Source: Burkholderia cepacia ATCC 25416
Lineage (GTDB): Bacteria; Pseudomonadota; Gammaproteobacteria; Burkholderiales; Burkholderiaceae
Assembly (NCBI RefSeq): GCF_001411495.1
Contig: NZ_CP012981.1
Coordinates: 2,790,001-2,854,000, forward strand
Direction of reading: 5' to 3'
DNA: 64,000 bases
The notes under the pieces are model-generated. The model was not told where the DNA came from and did no database searches. It was given only the letters and a program-made list of their open reading frames with translations. The position numbers were made by a program, and so were the translations under genes. This document shows positions 61,488-64,000 of the stretch, in pieces (position 1 is the stretch's first letter; each line of letters begins with the position of its first letter).

Positions 61488-62629
61488 CGGCCGGCCTCCC
61501 CGGACGTCTTGTAGGTCAGCACCGGCGCGAGCCGCGCGAGCTTGCGCAGCAGGCCGGCCGCCTCGAGCGCGTCGACGACGCTGTCGATCGGCTTGTAGGC
61601 CTGCGGTGCTTCCTCGTACAGCAGTTCGCGGTCTTCGCAGACGACGTGGCTGCCGAGCGGCGTACGCGTGAGCTGCGATGGCGTGAAGCGCCGTTCGAGA
61701 CGCCCCTTGCAATCGCCGCGCGCCCACTTGCGGCCCGCGCCGTGCGCAAGCGACGCGAGGCTGGCCGCATCGTCGGGCCGCACGGGGGCGACGAGATAGC
61801 TGTAGTCGCCGCGCGACCCGGGAATGACGACCGGCCCCGCATCGGCCGGCGTCGCGCCTTTGCGATGCAGCCAGCCGGGCTCGCCGTCGACGCGCGCGCG
61901 GCTCACCAGGTTGTGGTTCACGTCGAGCACGCACCGGCCGTCGCTGCGCCAGCGCGCCAGCATGCGCCGCGCGATCAGGTCGCGATTCGCGATCGCGTAG
62001 CGCAACGCCGCGTCGTGGCGCGCAAGGTACGCCGTGCATGCGGCATCCGTGTCGTCGAGCCCGTTGTAGCCGTGCTCGCGCATGTGCTGTTCGAGGATCG
62101 ACTGGCCGAAACCGCGCGACCCGCTGTGCACGAGCAGCAGCAGGCGGTCGTGATCGAGGCCGAGCGCCTGGACGGCATCGGCGTCGTACACCGCGTCGAT
62201 CCGCTGCGCTTCCGCGAAATGATTGCCGCTGCCGATCGTGCCGAGCGATGCCGCGAACGCGTGATCCGCGAACCCGGCGGCCGCGATGAGCGGCTGCCAG
62301 CTTGCGTCGGGTGTGGTGTCGATCGAGCCGAGCCGGCTCGCGAGCTTCGACGCGCTGACGCGCCGCGCATCGAGCGCGGTTTGCCAAAGCGCCATTCCGC
62401 AGCCGATATCGCCGCCGATCAGCGCCGGGTACAGCCGGCCCGTCGAAAAGAACGCGGCGCCGACCGGGTAGCCGCGTCCGGGGTGAAGATCGGGCATGCC
62501 GGCGACACGCCGCATGCCGGGGAGGGTGGCAGCGTGTTCGAGCTGCCGGATGGCCTCACCTTCGATCCAGGTGGTGGCGCAAGCGCACAAGGTGACGCGC
62601 TCGCCCAGGTATTGCATGGAATTGCCCAT
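61481..62629 (-). CDS. rtcB: RtcB RNA ligase (RtcB paired with PrfH)
   Basis: The 382-residue ligase joins RNA ends with 2',3'-cyclic phosphate (or 3'-phosphate) to 5'-OH using GTP and Mn2+. Metal and guanylate-site motifs are present: LIGGDIGCGMALW, GTIGSGNHFAEAQ, VHSGSRGFGQ, VNHNLVSR and SLAHGAGRKWARGD with the guanylylated-His region HGAGR. It is shorter than E. coli RtcB (408) as expected for the PrfH-associated clade. I use the ATG at 62629; no strong ribosome-binding site is visible, and an in-frame ATG also lies at 62617. A -24/-12-like sequence lies upstream (63007-63024). Confidence 0.95.
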   Translation of the reverse strand: MGNSMQYLGERVTLCACATTWIEGEAIRQLEHAATLPGMRRVAGMPDLHPGRGYPVGAAFFSTGRLYPALIGGDIGCGMALWQTALDARRVSASKLASRLGSIDTTPDASWQPLIAAAGFADHAFAASLGTIGSGNHFAEAQRIDAVYDADAVQALGLDHDRLLLLVHSGSRGFGQSILEQHMREHGYNGLDDTDAACTAYLARHDAALRYAIANRDLIARRMLARWRSDGRCVLDVNHNLVSRARVDGEPGWLHRKGATPADAGPVVIPGSRGDYSYLVAPVRPDDAASLASLAHGAGRKWARGDCKGRLERRFTPSQLTRTPLGSHVVCEDRELLYEEAPQAYKPIDSVVDALEAAGLLRKLARLAPVLTYKTSGEAGRC

Positions 62630-63006
62630 GGAGGTTTCCGTTCGATGAAAAGGTAGAACGGCGGGCCATGGCACAGGCAGCGCCCGAATGCGCTGCCTGA
62701 CATCGGAAGTCGGGAAGAGGGCGGCACGACCGGATCGGAACGACCCGGCTCATCGCCGTGACGGCGATACGGTGTGCTGCTGCGTGGCGTGAACGATGAA
62801 ACGGACGGACGCGAAAAACCCGGACTACGACCCGCGACGGGAGGAGCGTTGGCGTGACGTCATGATGTTCTTCTCCTTGCGAGTGAGGGGTTGATCGGAA
62901 TGGCGGCGACTCTAGCATGCACGCAGCGGGCGCAGCAAGCGGGTAGCGCGGCGGCGCCTACCGAATCGTCGCCCGATGTGGCGAAAAACACACATATAGA
63001 CATCCT

Positions 63007-63024
63007 GACAATGTTCGTGCCGAT
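63007..63024 (-). promoter_or_regulatory. Sigma-54-like promoter toward rtcB-prfH
   Basis: On the minus strand the sequence ATCGGCACGAACATTGTC resembles the -24/-12 consensus TGGCACG-N4-TTGC, with cGGCACG, correct spacing and TTGT. Two positions deviate. In other bacteria rtcB is controlled by the sigma-54 activator RtcR, which makes the site worth testing. No rtcR is in the window. Confidence 0.35.
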
Positions 63025-63094
63025 GGCGCGTGCGGCACGCCACAGCAGGCACTCAACGCATGCAGGCGGCCGCATCAGCGGGCTCCGGCAGCGC

Positions 63095-63123
63095 TTGACA
63101 GTGCAAAAGCCGTTTCGTAGCAT
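63095..63123 (+). promoter_or_regulatory. Sigma-70 promoter toward the RNA ligase
   Basis: TTGACA (63095-63100) and TAGCAT (63118-63123) are separated by an ideal 17 bp. The RNA ligase ATG is about 240 bp downstream, giving a long 5' leader. Confidence 0.55.
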
Positions 63124-63366
63124 CCGCCTGCTTCATCCCTGAACCCTCATCGAACCGGTGATCCAAGTGCCCGCAAACATTCGTCCCTTCGCCTGATACG
63201 CCGACGACTGCCGTCCCGGCCGCGTGTCGTCCTGCCCGTTTCCGCCCGCCTCGCGGCGCCGGAACGTCGACTGCAGGAACGCGCCCGGACAAGCACTGAC
63301 ACCGCAACGCACACCAGACCGTTCGTTCACGTCGTCGGCTTTTTCCCCTGTTTCCGGAGAAAGACC

Positions 63367-64000
63367 ATGACGCTGGATTTTCGCGCATACGCGCAATCGC
63401 TCGACCTCGCCCGCTACCCGCGCACGCCGCATCTCGAAGGCTCGCGCCTGCAGGACGGCGACGAAGGTCGCGAACACGTTCCCTATCGCACCCTCGCGGG
63501 CGCACACATCGTCGTCGAGGAAAAGCTCGACGGCGCGAACACGGGCATCAGCTTCGGCCCGGCGGGCGAACTGCTGCTGCAGTCGCGCGGCCACTATCTG
63601 GCCGGCGGCGGCCGCGAGCGGCAGTTCGGTTTCGTGAAGACGTGGGCCGCCGCCCATGCAGGCTGGCTGCTCGACCGCCTCGGCGATCGCTACGTGATGT
63701 ACGGCGAGACGATGAGCAAGAAGCACGCGGTGTTCTACGACGCGCTGCCGCATCACTTCTTCGAATTCGACGTGTTCGACCGCACGACGGGCCGTTTCCT
63801 GTCGACGTGCGCGCGTCGCGCGCTGCTTGCCGACGGGCCCGTGCTGTCGGTGCCCGTGCTGTACGAAGGCATCGCGCCGGCGCGGCTCGCCGACCTGAAG
63901 GCACTGCTCGGCCCGTCGCTCGCGAAGACGCCGGACTGGCGTCGCGCGTTCGAGGAAACGGTGCGGCGGCAGGGGCTCGACCTCGCACGCGCATGGCAGC
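63367..64000 (+). CDS. ATP-dependent RNA ligase (Rnl2-like), 5' part; continues beyond window
   Basis: The first 211 residues are in the window. The nucleotidyltransferase motif I is EKLDGANTG, with K53 the predicted adenylylated lysine (KxDGxN). Later motifs include YVMYGETMSKKHAV (motif III-like) and HFFEFDVFDRTTGR (IIIa-like), as in T4 Rnl2-type ligases that seal 3'-OH/5'-phosphate ends. It has a GGAG ribosome-binding site. It is divergent from rtcB-prfH, so the locus may carry two chemically different RNA-sealing activities. The 3' neighbour, possibly an end-healing kinase or phosphatase, is outside the window. Confidence 0.85.
   Translation, partial: MTLDFRAYAQSLDLARYPRTPHLEGSRLQDGDEGREHVPYRTLAGAHIVVEEKLDGANTGISFGPAGELLLQSRGHYLAGGGRERQFGFVKTWAAAHAGWLLDRLGDRYVMYGETMSKKHAVFYDALPHHFFEFDVFDRTTGRFLSTCARRALLADGPVLSVPVLYEGIAPARLADLKALLGPSLAKTPDWRRAFEETVRRQGLDLARAWQ

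Larger units (their letters stand above)
62630..63366. other. 737-bp divergent regulatory region between rtcB and RNA ligase
   Basis: No convincing gene is found. The sequence is less GC-rich near 62980-63020 and holds a sigma-54-like promoter toward rtcB and a sigma-70-like promoter toward the RNA ligase (separate entries). The long leader on both sides suggests more regulation than a simple promoter. Confidence 0.5.

Overview
The window is high-GC, tightly packed DNA whose gene content and codon use suggest a Burkholderia-type betaproteobacterium, probably of the B. cepacia complex (inference from protein character; no 16S or other marker is present). About 57 genes are supported. No tRNA, rRNA, CRISPR array or intact insertion sequence was seen.

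Layout. 1-3526: end of cobN, then an AAA+/VWA chelatase gene read through an apparent programmed -1 frameshift. 3587-5967: small housekeeping genes (YaiI-like, DUF1993, phosphatase-like, Nudix, a secreted His-rich protein). 6112-10969: an acyl-CoA catabolic cluster (CoA-transferase, CitMHS carrier, acyl-CoA dehydrogenase, IclR). 11095-15937: a carbohydrate-active group (GH18 chitinase, H-type lectin, large putative glycosidase). 16154-18350: a divergent LysR/MFS pair. 18357-27504: cobalamin ring synthesis in two arms, cobG-cobH-cobI-cbiG/cobJ on the minus strand behind a cobalamin riboswitch and cobL-cbiD-cobK-cobM on the plus strand. 27505-29655: a transporter remnant, then a MarR/MFS pair sharing twin operators. 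29890-32193: one AT-rich gene encoding a nuclease-like/NACHT protein, the clearest sign of horizontal transfer and a likely antiphage defence gene. 32474-38673: GST, porin, MalT-like LuxR regulator, Usp-hemerythrin fusion. 38692-43851: quinone oxidoreductase, TauD-type dioxygenase, BKACE enzyme, MFS, hydrolase. 44443-48589: a complete ABC importer. 50066-55954: hydroxyacid dehydrogenase divergent from CoA-transferase/HMG-CoA-lyase-like/VOC genes, then a hydrolase and a LysR regulator. 56433-58815: ECF sigma factor, a 345-bp palindromic element, a membrane protein, a seven-iron-like ferredoxin and an O-methyltransferase. 59030-60490: MFS. 60873-64000: an RNA-repair locus, RtcB-PrfH divergent from an ATP-dependent RNA ligase cut by the window end.

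How the genes work together. CobI, CobG, CobJ, CobM, CobK, CobH and CobL cover most of the oxygen-dependent corrin pathway. CbiG (fused to CobJ) and CbiD appear to replace the single aerobic enzyme CobF, and CobN with the ChlI/ChlD-like gene would insert cobalt late, with no CobS/CobT in view. The most notable signals are the nuclease-NACHT protein, the RNA-repair locus, the nested palindrome at 56986-57330 and the frameshift signal at 2837-2896.
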